64,000 nt of DNA. Origin: Vibrio neptunius. Its GTDB lineage: Bacteria; Pseudomonadota; Gammaproteobacteria; Enterobacterales; Vibrionaceae. Location: contig NZ_JXXU01000043.1 in NCBI RefSeq assembly GCF_000967495.1, positions 62,001-126,000 on the forward strand, written 5' to 3'. The notes beneath the pieces were generated by a model. It had not been told where the DNA came from. It worked only from the letters and a program-made list of their open reading frames with translations, and did no database searches. Below, one piece after another: positions 42,428 to 50,822 of this stretch (positions within the stretch are counted from its first letter, which is position 1; each line of letters begins with the position of its first letter). The position numbers and the translations under genes are program-made.

Positions 42428-42586
42428 CTATGTCTCAGCAATAACCATATAAGTCATCGTGAAATTCTGAGCTTGCTTGAAGTTTAGGTAAGGTGTTATT
42501 GAATATTTGATACGCTGAGCTTCAATACCGAAATACATGCCAGCTTTGTTCACCGTTTCAGTGGTCGCTTTGATCGCCAGTGACAT
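42428..42586 (-). CDS. Possible small protein downstream of the aldehyde dehydrogenase gene
   Basis: A 52-residue frame from ATG 42586 (MSLAIKATTETVNKAGMYFG... ending MTYMVIAET) in the gap after the transporter gene. It lies beyond the aldehyde dehydrogenase terminator. The frame is open upstream of the ATG as well, so it may instead be the tail of a decayed gene. No family recognised and no clear ribosome binding site. Confidence 0.3.
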   Translation of the reverse strand: MSLAIKATTETVNKAGMYFGIEAQRIKYSITPYLNFKQAQNFTMTYMVIAET

Positions 42587-42642
42587 GTTGTTTTGGAATG
42601 ACAAGCGTAAAAAAAGCGATAAATACGACCAAGCCTGACAGC

Positions 42643-42667
42643 AAAAAGAGCGCCCTAAGGCGCTCTT
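42643..42667 (-). terminator. Terminator of the aldehyde dehydrogenase gene
   Basis: AAGAGCGCC (42646-42654) pairs with GGCGCTCTT (42659-42667) with loop CTAA. Five A residues (42643-42647) give a T-run on the minus strand. Confidence 0.88.
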
Positions 42668-42672
42668 CGTGT

Positions 42673-44193
42673 TTAGAAGAAACCGAGTGGGTTAACATCG
42701 TAGCTGATAAGTAAGTTTTTGGTGTTCTGGTAGTGGTCTAGCATCATCTTGTGGGTTTCACGGCCAATACCTGACTTCTTATAGCCACCGAAAGCAGCGT
42801 GTGCAGGGTAGGCGTGGTAACAGTTCACCCAAATACGACCCGCTTCGATGTTGCGACCCATGCGGTAGGCGAGATTAGCATCTCGCGTCCAAACACCTGC
42901 GCCTAAGCCGTATTCAGTATCGTTCGCAATGGCCAGTGCTTCAGCTTCGTCCTTAAACTTAGTAATAGCGATCACTGGGCCAAAGATCTCCTCCTGGAAG
43001 ACGCGCATCTTATTGTTACCCTCAAGAAGTGTTGGTTGAATGTAGTAACCCGACTCGATACCGTCTTTTTGCTGAGCGACTTCACCACCAAAAACTACTT
43101 TCGCGCCTTCTTGGCGGCCTATTTCTAGGTAGCTCAGGATCTTGTCAAATTGTTCCTGAGAAGCTTGTGCACCCACCTGAGTGTCAGTATCGAGCGGGTT
43201 ACCTTGCTGGATGCTCTTTGCGCGTTCGGCCACTTTGGCGATGAACTTGTCATAAACAGACTCATGCACTAACACGCGTGAAGGGCAGGTACAGACTTCG
43301 CCTTGGTTAAAGAAGGCCAATAGCGTACCTTCAATACACTTCTCCAAGTACTCGTCTTCATGGTCGAATATGTCTGGGAAATAGATGTTAGGCGACTTAC
43401 CGCCCAGTTCCACTGTTGAAGGAATCAGGTTATCGGCTGCACATTTAAGAATGTGGTTTCCGACTTGTGTTGAGCCCGTGAAAGCGATTTTGGCAATACG
43501 GTTACTGGTGGCGAGCGCTTGACCCGCTTCACTACCAAATCCATTGACGACGTTTACCACGCCTGCTGGAATCAGATCACCGATCTTTTCCATCAAAAGC
43601 AAGATAGAAGTTGGGGTTTGCTCAGCAGGTTTCAAAATCACACAACAACCTGCCGCGAGCGCTGGAGCCAGTTTCCATGCGGCCATCAGCATAGGGAAGT
43701 TCCATGGAATGATCTGGCCGACAACACCAATAGGTTCAGGGAAATGGTAGCTCGCGGTATTCACATCAAGCTCGGCTGCGCTGCCTTCTTGAGCGCGGAT
43801 ACAGCCCGCAAAGTAGCGGAAATGGTCGACGACAAGAGGGAGATCTGCCGCAAGGGTTTCACGTACTGGTTTGCCGTTTTCCCACGTTTCTGCCACGGCA
43901 AGCTCTTCAAGATGCTGCTCAATGCGATCGGCAATCTTGAGGAGAATATTGGAACGCTCTGTTACGCTCGTGGCTGCCCAACTCGCTCTGACCTCATGGG
44001 CCGCATCAAGTGCTAGGTTGATGTCCGCCTCACCCGAACGAGCAACCTTGCAGTAAGCTTGCCCATTGACTGGTGACTTGTTGTCAAAGTATTCGCCAGA
44101 TACAGGCTTCACCCATTCTCCACCAATGTAATTGTCGTAATGAGTTTTGAAGTTAACCACAGAATCCTGACTGCCTGGTTGTGCGTAAATCAT
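42673..44193 (-). CDS. NAD-dependent aldehyde dehydrogenase (ExaC/AldB-like)
   Basis: 506 residues. It oxidises aldehydes such as acetaldehyde to acids. Family residues are visible: NFPMLMAAWKLAPALAAG with the catalytic Asn, VELGGKSPNIYF with the general-base Glu, and NQGEVCTCPSR with the nucleophile Cys. EEIFGPVIAI and GYKKSGIGRE complete the core. It has a -24/-12 promoter-like sequence upstream and an AcoR-type activator divergent from it, so sigma-54-dependent induction by an alcohol or aldehyde is likely (inference). Confidence 0.93.
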   Translation of the reverse strand: MIYAQPGSQDSVVNFKTHYDNYIGGEWVKPVSGEYFDNKSPVNGQAYCKVARSGEADINLALDAAHEVRASWAATSVTERSNILLKIADRIEQHLEELAVAETWENGKPVRETLAADLPLVVDHFRYFAGCIRAQEGSAAELDVNTASYHFPEPIGVVGQIIPWNFPMLMAAWKLAPALAAGCCVILKPAEQTPTSILLLMEKIGDLIPAGVVNVVNGFGSEAGQALATSNRIAKIAFTGSTQVGNHILKCAADNLIPSTVELGGKSPNIYFPDIFDHEDEYLEKCIEGTLLAFFNQGEVCTCPSRVLVHESVYDKFIAKVAERAKSIQQGNPLDTDTQVGAQASQEQFDKILSYLEIGRQEGAKVVFGGEVAQQKDGIESGYYIQPTLLEGNNKMRVFQEEIFGPVIAITKFKDEAEALAIANDTEYGLGAGVWTRDANLAYRMGRNIEAGRIWVNCYHAYPAHAAFGGYKKSGIGRETHKMMLDHYQNTKNLLISYDVNPLGFF

Positions 44194-44279
44194 AGAAATA
44201 TCCTTATTATTTTCTCGTTCAAGTTATGTTTGAAGCTGCCACTACCGGTGAACACTTCAATTGCCCTTCATCTAACTAA

Positions 44280-44295
44280 CGCAAATCACAGACCA
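44280..44295 (-). promoter_or_regulatory. Sigma-54 (-24/-12) promoter of the aldehyde dehydrogenase gene
   Basis: On the minus strand TGGTCTGTGATTTGCG has GG and GC exactly 10 nt apart, as needed for sigma-54. It lies about 90 bp before the start codon and next to a divergent sigma-54 activator gene. Confidence 0.7.
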
Positions 44296-44401
44296 ATTGT
44301 TAAAAACTTGTTGTGACTTTGTTCTGGCGCTAGAGTGTTCAAGGCTTAGACTGTGTTGTTTTAAACGCATGGAGATGGAATTGGGTGTTAACAAAATGTT
44401 C

Positions 44402-44448
44402 ACCTGTTCCAAAATGGCACACCCCAAATGCTCAAGAGTGGAACAGGT
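44402..44448. promoter_or_regulatory. Long inverted repeat before the acoR-type gene, candidate activator site
   Basis: ACCTGTTCCA (44402-44411) and TGGAACAGGT (44439-44448) are exact complements 27 bp apart. The second arm abuts ATG 44449. The site lies about 105-170 bp upstream of the sigma-54 promoter on the minus strand, a normal place for an enhancer-binding protein. Confidence 0.55.
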
Positions 44449-46212
44449 ATGGAACTACAAACCCATCAACCAGACAGTTGGCTCATGTCCTCATGGCAGA
44501 GAAGTACTAATGCGGGCCTCAAACAGGTAAAGAAACCTGAAGACATTAATGTGTCTAATGCGCTGCTTAAAGAGCGACGTTATAAAGCTCAAGGCGTGAT
44601 TGAGGCTCTGGAGCAGTGCGCTTTGCCTTTGTTTAATCAAGTTCTTTCTCGAACAGATAGCCGGTTGATTTTGACGGATGATGAAGGGGTCATTCTTGCG
44701 AGTTGGGGGCAGGAAAGATTCCGAGAAAAGTTGATGTCGATAGCGCTGGATTCAGGCAGTTGCTGGCAGGAAAGGCTGAAAGGGACGAATGCGATTGGAA
44801 CGGCACTGTTCGAAAAGAAAGCAGTGTCTATTATTGGTGAGCAGCACTTTATCAAACAGCATCGCTTCATTAGTTGCTCGGCGAGCCCGTTATTTAACCA
44901 TCGTGGTGAGCTGGTTGGTATTCTCGATATAACCAGTGAGCAAAGCAAACATGATGTGACTACGCAGCTGTTGGTCCAGAACATGGTGCAGCTGATTGAA
45001 AACTACCTGTTGACGCAAATCCCTGAGGGAGTATTGCAAATCAACCTTGCGCACAATGAATCAGTTTTGAAGAGTGGCTGGCAAGGCATAGTGATTGCTG
45101 ATGAAAATGGTCAGGTGGTGGCACACAATCAGGTCGCCACTCAACTTATCCCTAAGGCAGCACTTGTTGGAGAGCATGTCGAGAGCCTTCTCAAGCAGCC
45201 AGAGCAGAGCGCGCAGTTCGTCTTTGAAAAACGGACCTTAGGTCAGAAGCCGGTCCAGAAAAAATGGCTCAGCGTATCGAGTGAACTTCACTATGGTGAT
45301 CACCAAGTTGAACAAGCGTGGCAACAGGCAAATAAAGTGTTGGGCTGTGATATTAGTCTATTAATTCTCGGAGAAACGGGAGTTGGTAAAGGCGAGTTTG
45401 TTAAAGCATTACACAAACACAGTGCTCGATGTAAGCAGCCGCTTGTCACTGTTAATTGCGGGGCATTATCTAAAGATTTGATTGAGTCTGAGCTATTTGG
45501 TCATGCGTCTGGAGCGTTCACCGGAGCGAGTAAGCACGGTTACTCAGGGCGGATTAGACAAGCGGATAAAGGTATCTTGTTTCTGGATGAAATCGGGGAA
45601 ATGCCGCTTGATGCGCAGTGCCGTTTGCTGTCTGTCCTGCAAGACAAAGTGGTTATGCCTGTGGGTTCGGCTCAATCTTATCAAGTGGACATTCAGGTGG
45701 TTGCCGCAACGCATCAGGATTTAAACCAACTGGTCGCACAGGGACGCTTTAGGCAGGACCTCTATTATCGATTGAATGGCTTAGTGATTACTTTACCTTC
45801 ACTGTATCAGCGCGAAGACAAAGCCGCGTTGATTCGGGCAATTCACGCAAAACACCAACAAAACTCTCAGCAAATATCGGCGTCGCTAATGCAGTTATTA
45901 CTCAATTATCGTTGGCTAGGCAATCTGAGAGAGTTGGATAACCTTCTCAAAGTCACCAGCTTGATTGCTAGCGATGTAGAAGAAATCAGTATTGATCATG
46001 TGCCTACTCACTTTGCCCAGCCATTGTTAGAAAACACTCCGGTGCAAAGTGAAGTGGTAGAACAGGATTTGAAATCAACGCTTAATAGCACATTGATCGA
46101 CACCTACCATGCGCATAACGGAAATGTCAGCAAGGTGTCCCGAGTGCTGGGAATCAGCCGGAATACCGTTTATCGAAAGCTCAAAGCATTGGGGATTATC
46201 AAAGCAAAATGA
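44449..46212 (+). CDS. Sigma-54-dependent activator of the AcoR family
   Basis: 587 residues from ATG 44449; ATG 44428 is possible but places the inverted repeat inside the gene. The GAF-type sensor domain covers about 60-180. The AAA+ domain carries Walker A GETGVGKG and the sigma-54 contact GAFTGA, then LFLDEIGEMP. The Fis-type helix-turn-helix is at the C-terminus (GNVSKVSRVLGISRNTVYRKL). It is divergent from an aldehyde dehydrogenase gene, which it probably activates with a sigma-54 promoter. Confidence 0.88.
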   Translation: MELQTHQPDSWLMSSWQRSTNAGLKQVKKPEDINVSNALLKERRYKAQGVIEALEQCALPLFNQVLSRTDSRLILTDDEGVILASWGQERFREKLMSIALDSGSCWQERLKGTNAIGTALFEKKAVSIIGEQHFIKQHRFISCSASPLFNHRGELVGILDITSEQSKHDVTTQLLVQNMVQLIENYLLTQIPEGVLQINLAHNESVLKSGWQGIVIADENGQVVAHNQVATQLIPKAALVGEHVESLLKQPEQSAQFVFEKRTLGQKPVQKKWLSVSSELHYGDHQVEQAWQQANKVLGCDISLLILGETGVGKGEFVKALHKHSARCKQPLVTVNCGALSKDLIESELFGHASGAFTGASKHGYSGRIRQADKGILFLDEIGEMPLDAQCRLLSVLQDKVVMPVGSAQSYQVDIQVVAATHQDLNQLVAQGRFRQDLYYRLNGLVITLPSLYQREDKAALIRAIHAKHQQNSQQISASLMQLLLNYRWLGNLRELDNLLKVTSLIASDVEEISIDHVPTHFAQPLLENTPVQSEVVEQDLKSTLNSTLIDTYHAHNGNVSKVSRVLGISRNTVYRKLKALGIIKAK

Positions 46213-46394
46213 GAGACGAGCGTGGGCATTATGATTGGACATTTTATGCCAGTGAAATAAGCTCATTGACGCAGGTATATTGACGGCATTTGATGATTCG
46301 TCATCTGCGCTTTACCTCATGATTATGCAGCTTCAATGGAGTCGCGAGAGTACATCGCTGATTTTCTTATATACGGTACAAGACAAAAGTAAAA

Positions 46395-46420
46395 AAAGAG
46401 CGCCCCAGAAGGCGCTCTTT
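46395..46420. terminator. Bidirectional terminator after the acoR-type gene
   Basis: AAAGAGCGCC (46395-46404) pairs with GGCGCTCTTT (46411-46420) around CCAGAA. A-run before and T-run after, so it can serve both the activator gene and the small minus-strand gene. Confidence 0.88.
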
Positions 46421-46439
46421 ATATATTGAAACCTAGCCT

Positions 46440-46577
46440 TTACAGTCCGCCTTGTTGCTGCGCCTGTTTTACTAATGCCTGACGTTGAGCTTCCTTAGTT
46501 TTTACCACTTCACTTTCCTTTTCCGCTTTGCTTCCTTCAATAGAAGGAACAAAGACAAAGTACTTATTAATAGTCAT
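46440..46577 (-). CDS. 45-residue small protein, unknown function
   Basis: Starts at ATG 46577 behind GAGG (about 7 nt upstream on the minus strand) and reads MTINKYFVFVPSIEGSK... with a C-terminal Gln-rich part ending QQQGGL. It is charged and probably helical. The following terminator and a clear ribosome binding site support it as real. No family recognised. Confidence 0.6.
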   Translation of the reverse strand: MTINKYFVFVPSIEGSKAEKESEVVKTKEAQRQALVKQAQQQGGL

Positions 46578-46673
46578 TTCAAGAACCTCAATTTAGATTG
46601 TTATAAACCGTCCAGGTTAAGCTAATCACCAATGCCGCGGTAAAGGTTCACGCGACTCCTTGTGGTAGGTTTC

Positions 46674-46708
46674 AAAAAATAGAGGATGTCAGCTAGGCTA
46701 ACATCCTC
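46674..46708 (-). terminator. Terminator of the zwf-pgl-gnd operon
   Basis: GAGGATGT (46682-46689) pairs with ACATCCTC (46701-46708), with further pairing inside. Six A residues at 46674-46679 read as a T-run on the minus strand. Confidence 0.8.
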
Positions 46709-46777
46709 CATAACGTATTAATTGTAGTAGGAGTGTGGGGTATTATAAAATACCGTACTAATCCCCTTTAAACTGAT

Positions 46778-48226
46778 TTATACGTCGTAAGTCGTCGACG
46801 CTGTGTCACCGCCTGTACCAGTCCAGTTCGTGTGGAAGAACTCACCACGTGGACGGTCAGTACGCTCGTAAGTGTGAGCACCGAAGTAGTCACGTTGAGC
46901 TTGGAGTAGGTTAGCTGGTAGACGCGCTGTAGTGTAACCGTCTAGGAACGACAAGGCCGAGATGGTACAAGGCATTGGGATGCCGGCTTCTAGCGACTTA
47001 GCCGCGACTTTGCGCCATGCGCTGAGGCTGTTTTGTAGAATGCCTTTAAAGTAGTCATCTGAACCTAGGAATGCGATATCTGGGTTCGCTTCGTACGCAT
47101 CACGGATGTTACCTAGGAAAGCAGAGCGGATGATACAACCACCACGCCACATTAGAGCGACATTACCGTAGTTTAGGTCCCAACCGTTCTCGTTAGATGC
47201 TTCGCGCATTAGCATAAAGCCTTGAGCGTAAGAGATGATCTTAGAAGCCAGTAGAGCTTGACGAAGTGCATCAACCCACTCTTGCTTGTCACCTTCAACT
47301 GGTGTGATTGTCTTGCCGAATAGAGATTCAGCTTCAACACGTTGGTCTTTAAGAGCAGATAGGCAACGAGAGAATACAGACTCAGAGATCAGCGTCAGTG
47401 GAATACCCAGGTCTAGCGCGTTGATACCTGTCCATTTACCAGTACCTTTTTGGCCAGCAGTATCTAGGATCTTCTCTACTAGTGGTTCACCGTCTTGATC
47501 TTTGTAACCAAGGATGTCCGCTGTGATTTCGACTAGGTAGCTGTCTAGTTCTGTCTTGTTCCAGTCAGCGAAGACTGCTTGCATCTCGTCAGCAGACATA
47601 CCAAGGCCATCTTTCATGAACTGGTATGCTTCAGTGATCAGCTGCATGTCGCCGTATTCGATGCCGTTGTGAACCATCTTAACGAAGTGGCCAGCACCGT
47701 CGTTACCAACCCAGTCACAACAAGGTTCGCCAGCGTCAGTTTTTGCAGAGATACCTTGGAAGATAGGCTTAACCGCTTCCCAAGCTTCCGCTGCGCCACC
47801 TGGCATGATAGAAGGACCAAAACGCGCGCCTTCTTCGCCACCAGAAACACCTGTACCGATGAAGTGGATGCCTTTCTCACGAAGAGCAGCCACACGACGG
47901 TTTGTGTCTGGGTAGTTAGTGTTACCACCATCGATGATGATGTCGCCTTTGTCTAACAGAGGCACAAGTGCTTCGATGAACTTGTCAACGACGTCGCCCG
48001 CGCGAACCATTAGCATCACTTTACGTGGCGCCTCTAGCTTCTCAACTAGCTCTTCTAGAGAGTACGCACCGACGATGTTAGTGCCTTTTGCTGGGCCCTC
48101 TAGGAATTCGTCTACTTTCGCAGCAGTACGGTTGTGAGCAACCACTTTAAAGCCGTGATCGTTCATGTTCAGGATAAGGTTTTGACCCATTACTGCTAGG
48201 CCAATGACACCGATATCACCTTTCAT
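46778..48226 (-). CDS. gnd: 6-phosphogluconate dehydrogenase
   Basis: 482 residues, typical length. It oxidatively decarboxylates 6-phosphogluconate to ribulose 5-phosphate with NADP. Rossmann motif GVIGLAVMGQNL at the N-terminus; FIGTGVSGGEEGARFGPSIMPGG binds substrate; GTGKWTGINALDLG marks the helical C-terminal domain. Third gene of zwf-pgl-gnd, 37 bp after pgl. Cytoplasmic. It ends at a clear hairpin. Confidence 0.98.
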   Translation of the reverse strand: MKGDIGVIGLAVMGQNLILNMNDHGFKVVAHNRTAAKVDEFLEGPAKGTNIVGAYSLEELVEKLEAPRKVMLMVRAGDVVDKFIEALVPLLDKGDIIIDGGNTNYPDTNRRVAALREKGIHFIGTGVSGGEEGARFGPSIMPGGAAEAWEAVKPIFQGISAKTDAGEPCCDWVGNDGAGHFVKMVHNGIEYGDMQLITEAYQFMKDGLGMSADEMQAVFADWNKTELDSYLVEITADILGYKDQDGEPLVEKILDTAGQKGTGKWTGINALDLGIPLTLISESVFSRCLSALKDQRVEAESLFGKTITPVEGDKQEWVDALRQALLASKIISYAQGFMLMREASNENGWDLNYGNVALMWRGGCIIRSAFLGNIRDAYEANPDIAFLGSDDYFKGILQNSLSAWRKVAAKSLEAGIPMPCTISALSFLDGYTTARLPANLLQAQRDYFGAHTYERTDRPRGEFFHTNWTGTGGDTASTTYDV

Positions 48227-48263
48227 TATTTCTCTCCAATTTCTCTAAAAATGGACGCTCGCA

Positions 48264-48980
48264 TTACGCGATTTTTGCTGCTGCGTCTGAATCTAAGTAC
48301 CACTCGGTCTCGCCAGCTTTAGACTGGATTTTCGCCGCTGGATACGGCAGCTCGCTTGCCGGAGTAGTATGAATTTCGTTTACGATTTCAACTTTGCCTG
48401 CACCAAGTACAAGATAGCTGATACGCTTAGCGGCTTCTAAAACTTTCGCTGTTTTAGAAACACGAATCTGGCCTGATTCAGGGTGAGAAGCCAATACTGA
48501 TAGGTTCTCATCTTGATAGTCAGTTTGGCCTGGGAACAGTGATGCTGTGTGGCCATCTGCACCAACGCCTAGCAGAATCCAATCGAAAACAGGTGTGCCG
48601 TTTTCAGTCGGAATTACATCTGCCATCTCTTGTGCGAATCGCTCAGCTTCCGCTTTTGGTTCTTCTTCGCCACGGATGCGATGGATGTTTTCAGCTGGTA
48701 GGTTCACTTGGCTAAATAGCAATGTGTTCGCTTCACCGTAGTTGCTTTCTGTATCGTCAGGTGCCACACAGCGCTCGTCACCCCACCAGAAGTGCAGGTT
48801 GTTCCACTGGATGGATGTAGCGTATTTGTCGGTTGATAGTAGCTTAAACAGCATTTTAGGTGTGCTACCACCAGACAGTGAAATATGAACAGGTCGACCT
48901 AGTTCGCTGAACGCTTTCATGTCGTTCGCTAAGCTTTCTACCACCTGTTCTGCTGTTGGGAAGATCTTATGGTTGATCAT
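48264..48980 (-). CDS. pgl: 6-phosphogluconolactonase
   Basis: 238 residues. It hydrolyses 6-phosphogluconolactone to 6-phosphogluconate. The NagB-type fold shows HISLSGGSTPKMLF and HFWWGDERCV, then GVGADGHTASLFPG with the catalytic His. It overlaps zwf by 4 bp (ATGA), which suggests translational coupling. Confidence 0.97.
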   Translation of the reverse strand: MINHKIFPTAEQVVESLANDMKAFSELGRPVHISLSGGSTPKMLFKLLSTDKYATSIQWNNLHFWWGDERCVAPDDTESNYGEANTLLFSQVNLPAENIHRIRGEEEPKAEAERFAQEMADVIPTENGTPVFDWILLGVGADGHTASLFPGQTDYQDENLSVLASHPESGQIRVSKTAKVLEAAKRISYLVLGAGKVEIVNEIHTTPASELPYPAAKIQSKAGETEWYLDSDAAAKIA

Positions 48981-50482
48981 AGTTCGCAGTAGTCCGTGTC
49001 TGTTAGGTTTTTACATGGGAAGCGCCAAGCGCGGTTAGCGCGTTGAAGTAGATCGTCTGCTTCTTTTGGCCCCCATGTACCACAGGCGTAACCAAATAGC
49101 GCTTGTGGGTCTTGTTTGAAATCGAGTATTGGCTGAACGTACTTCCAGCAAGCTTCTACGGCATCAGTACGCGCGAATAGAGTAGCATCGCCATTCAAAG
49201 CATCAAGTAGTAAACGCTCATACGCAGTCAGCATCTGAGTCTCTTCCAAATCATTGTAAGAGAAGTTCATCTTCACTTCTTTAGCTTTAAAGCCAGCACC
49301 TGGTTCTTTAAGGCCAAAACTCATCTGAATGCCTTCGTCCGGTTGGATACGAATGATGAGTTTGTTTTCAGGTGCGTTCTGACCAAACACTGGGTGCGGT
49401 GTGTTCTTAAAGTGGATAACCACTTCTGTTACGCGTGTCGGCAGTCGCTTTCCAGTACGAACGTAGAATGGTACCCCGTTCCAACGCCAGTTGTTGATGT
49501 AGGCTTTTAGACCAATGTAGGTTTCAGTACGTGAATCTTCGGCGACACCGTTTTCTTCACGGTAGCCCAGTAAGTGCTCTCCGCGAACTTCAGATGCGGT
49601 GTATTGGCCGAGAACAAGGTCTTTACGCAGAGATTCTTCGTCTAGAGGTTTCAAACACTGTAGAACTTTAACCACTTCGTCACGCATTGAATCGGCGTTG
49701 ATTTGTGCTGGTGGCTCCATCCCAACCATAGCAAGAACCTGTAGTAGGTGGTTTTGGAACATGTCACGTACCGCACCAGAGCCATCGTAATAGCCGCCAC
49801 GCTCTTCAACACCTAGGAATTCAGCACCGGTGATCTCAACGTATTCAATAAAGTTGCGATTCCAAAGCGGCTCAAACATCGCATTTGAGAAACGCAGAAC
49901 CAGTAGATTCTGTACAGTTTCTTTACCAAGGTAATGGTCGATACGGTAGATTTGGTGCTCTTGGAAGTGTTCGTGAATCTCTTTATCGAGCTTTTGAGCA
50001 GACTCAAGATCGTAGCCGAACGGCTTTTCGATGATGAGTCGTTTCCAACCATCCTCTTCGTTACTTAGACCATGTGTAGCAAGGCTAGCAGGAATGATAC
50101 TGTATAGGCTTGGTGGAGTAGCTAAGTAGAATAGTGTGTTACGTTGCTCGAAGTGGTACTGTTCGGACAGTTGGTCAAGACGGGTAACCAGTTTGCTGTA
50201 GTCTGCGGTATCAGAGGTGTTGATCGCTTGGTAGTGCAAGTGATTAATGAATGCATCTAGCGTTGCAGGCTCGGTTTTTTCCATTTCCTGAAGTGAGTAC
50301 TTCAATTTCTCGCGGTAAGACTCGTCGCTGTATTCCGTGCGGCTGACACCTAGAATGGCGAAGTTTTGTGGAAGCTGCTTACTCGCATAAAGGTGGTATA
50401 AAGCAGGGATTAACTTACGATACGTTAAGTCTCCCGAAGCACCAAAAATAACGATGCTGCTGTTTTCTGGTATTACCATCAT
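48977..50482 (-). CDS. zwf: Glucose-6-phosphate 1-dehydrogenase
   Basis: 501 residues from ATG 50482 (AAGGGA just upstream; ATG 50479 is also possible). It oxidises glucose 6-phosphate with NADP, the first step of the oxidative pentose phosphate branch. IFGASGDLTYRKLIPALYHL carries the coenzyme motif, and RIDHYLGKE contains the catalytic region. First gene of zwf-pgl-gnd. A perfect FNR-type palindrome lies about 185 bp upstream, so anaerobic control is possible. Confidence 0.97.
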   Translation of the reverse strand: MMVIPENSSIVIFGASGDLTYRKLIPALYHLYASKQLPQNFAILGVSRTEYSDESYREKLKYSLQEMEKTEPATLDAFINHLHYQAINTSDTADYSKLVTRLDQLSEQYHFEQRNTLFYLATPPSLYSIIPASLATHGLSNEEDGWKRLIIEKPFGYDLESAQKLDKEIHEHFQEHQIYRIDHYLGKETVQNLLVLRFSNAMFEPLWNRNFIEYVEITGAEFLGVEERGGYYDGSGAVRDMFQNHLLQVLAMVGMEPPAQINADSMRDEVVKVLQCLKPLDEESLRKDLVLGQYTASEVRGEHLLGYREENGVAEDSRTETYIGLKAYINNWRWNGVPFYVRTGKRLPTRVTEVVIHFKNTPHPVFGQNAPENKLIIRIQPDEGIQMSFGLKEPGAGFKAKEVKMNFSYNDLEETQMLTAYERLLLDALNGDATLFARTDAVEACWKYVQPILDFKQDPQALFGYACGTWGPKEADDLLQRANRAWRFPCKNLTDTDYCEL

Positions 50483-50664
50483 CTTTCCCTTAGAAACGAG
50501 GTAGTTATCATGTGCCGTCAATGCTGGCCTTTGGAAGTGCCAACCCTATCAACGGGACTTCAAAATTGATAATCGGTGATGCCTATTACTTTGATAGCCA
50601 AAACCTTAATCTTCTTGAGCTATAGAGATAAATCTCAGTTCGGCAGCGTATTGTCTATGAGTAT

Positions 50665-50678
50665 TTGATATACATCAA
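50665..50678 (-). promoter_or_regulatory. FNR-type palindrome upstream of zwf
   Basis: TTGATATACATCAA is a perfect match to TTGATnnnnATCAA. It lies about 185 bp before the zwf start codon in the 340-bp gap between zwf and the HD-GYP gene. No RNA gene or further coding frame is seen in this gap. Confidence 0.6.
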
Positions 50679-50822
50679 CCTTTGTGAAGGCAATCGATTA
50701 AATATTGACTAGCCAAATAGTCAGATTATTGATTTTTATAGGTTTATAGAGAGGTTGGATAGATGAGTATAAATGGAGTTAAAACTCTATTTGTTTACAT
50801 GATTGAAACGTTTTATACGGAT

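Noticed and set aside
43029..44056. Plus-strand frames opposite the aldehyde dehydrogenase gene
   Set aside because: Shadows of a well-conserved enzyme gene, without start signals.
44297..44530. 77-codon plus-strand frame overlapping the acoR-type start
   Set aside because: It overlaps the likely regulatory repeat and the activator gene in another register, and its composition is not protein-like.
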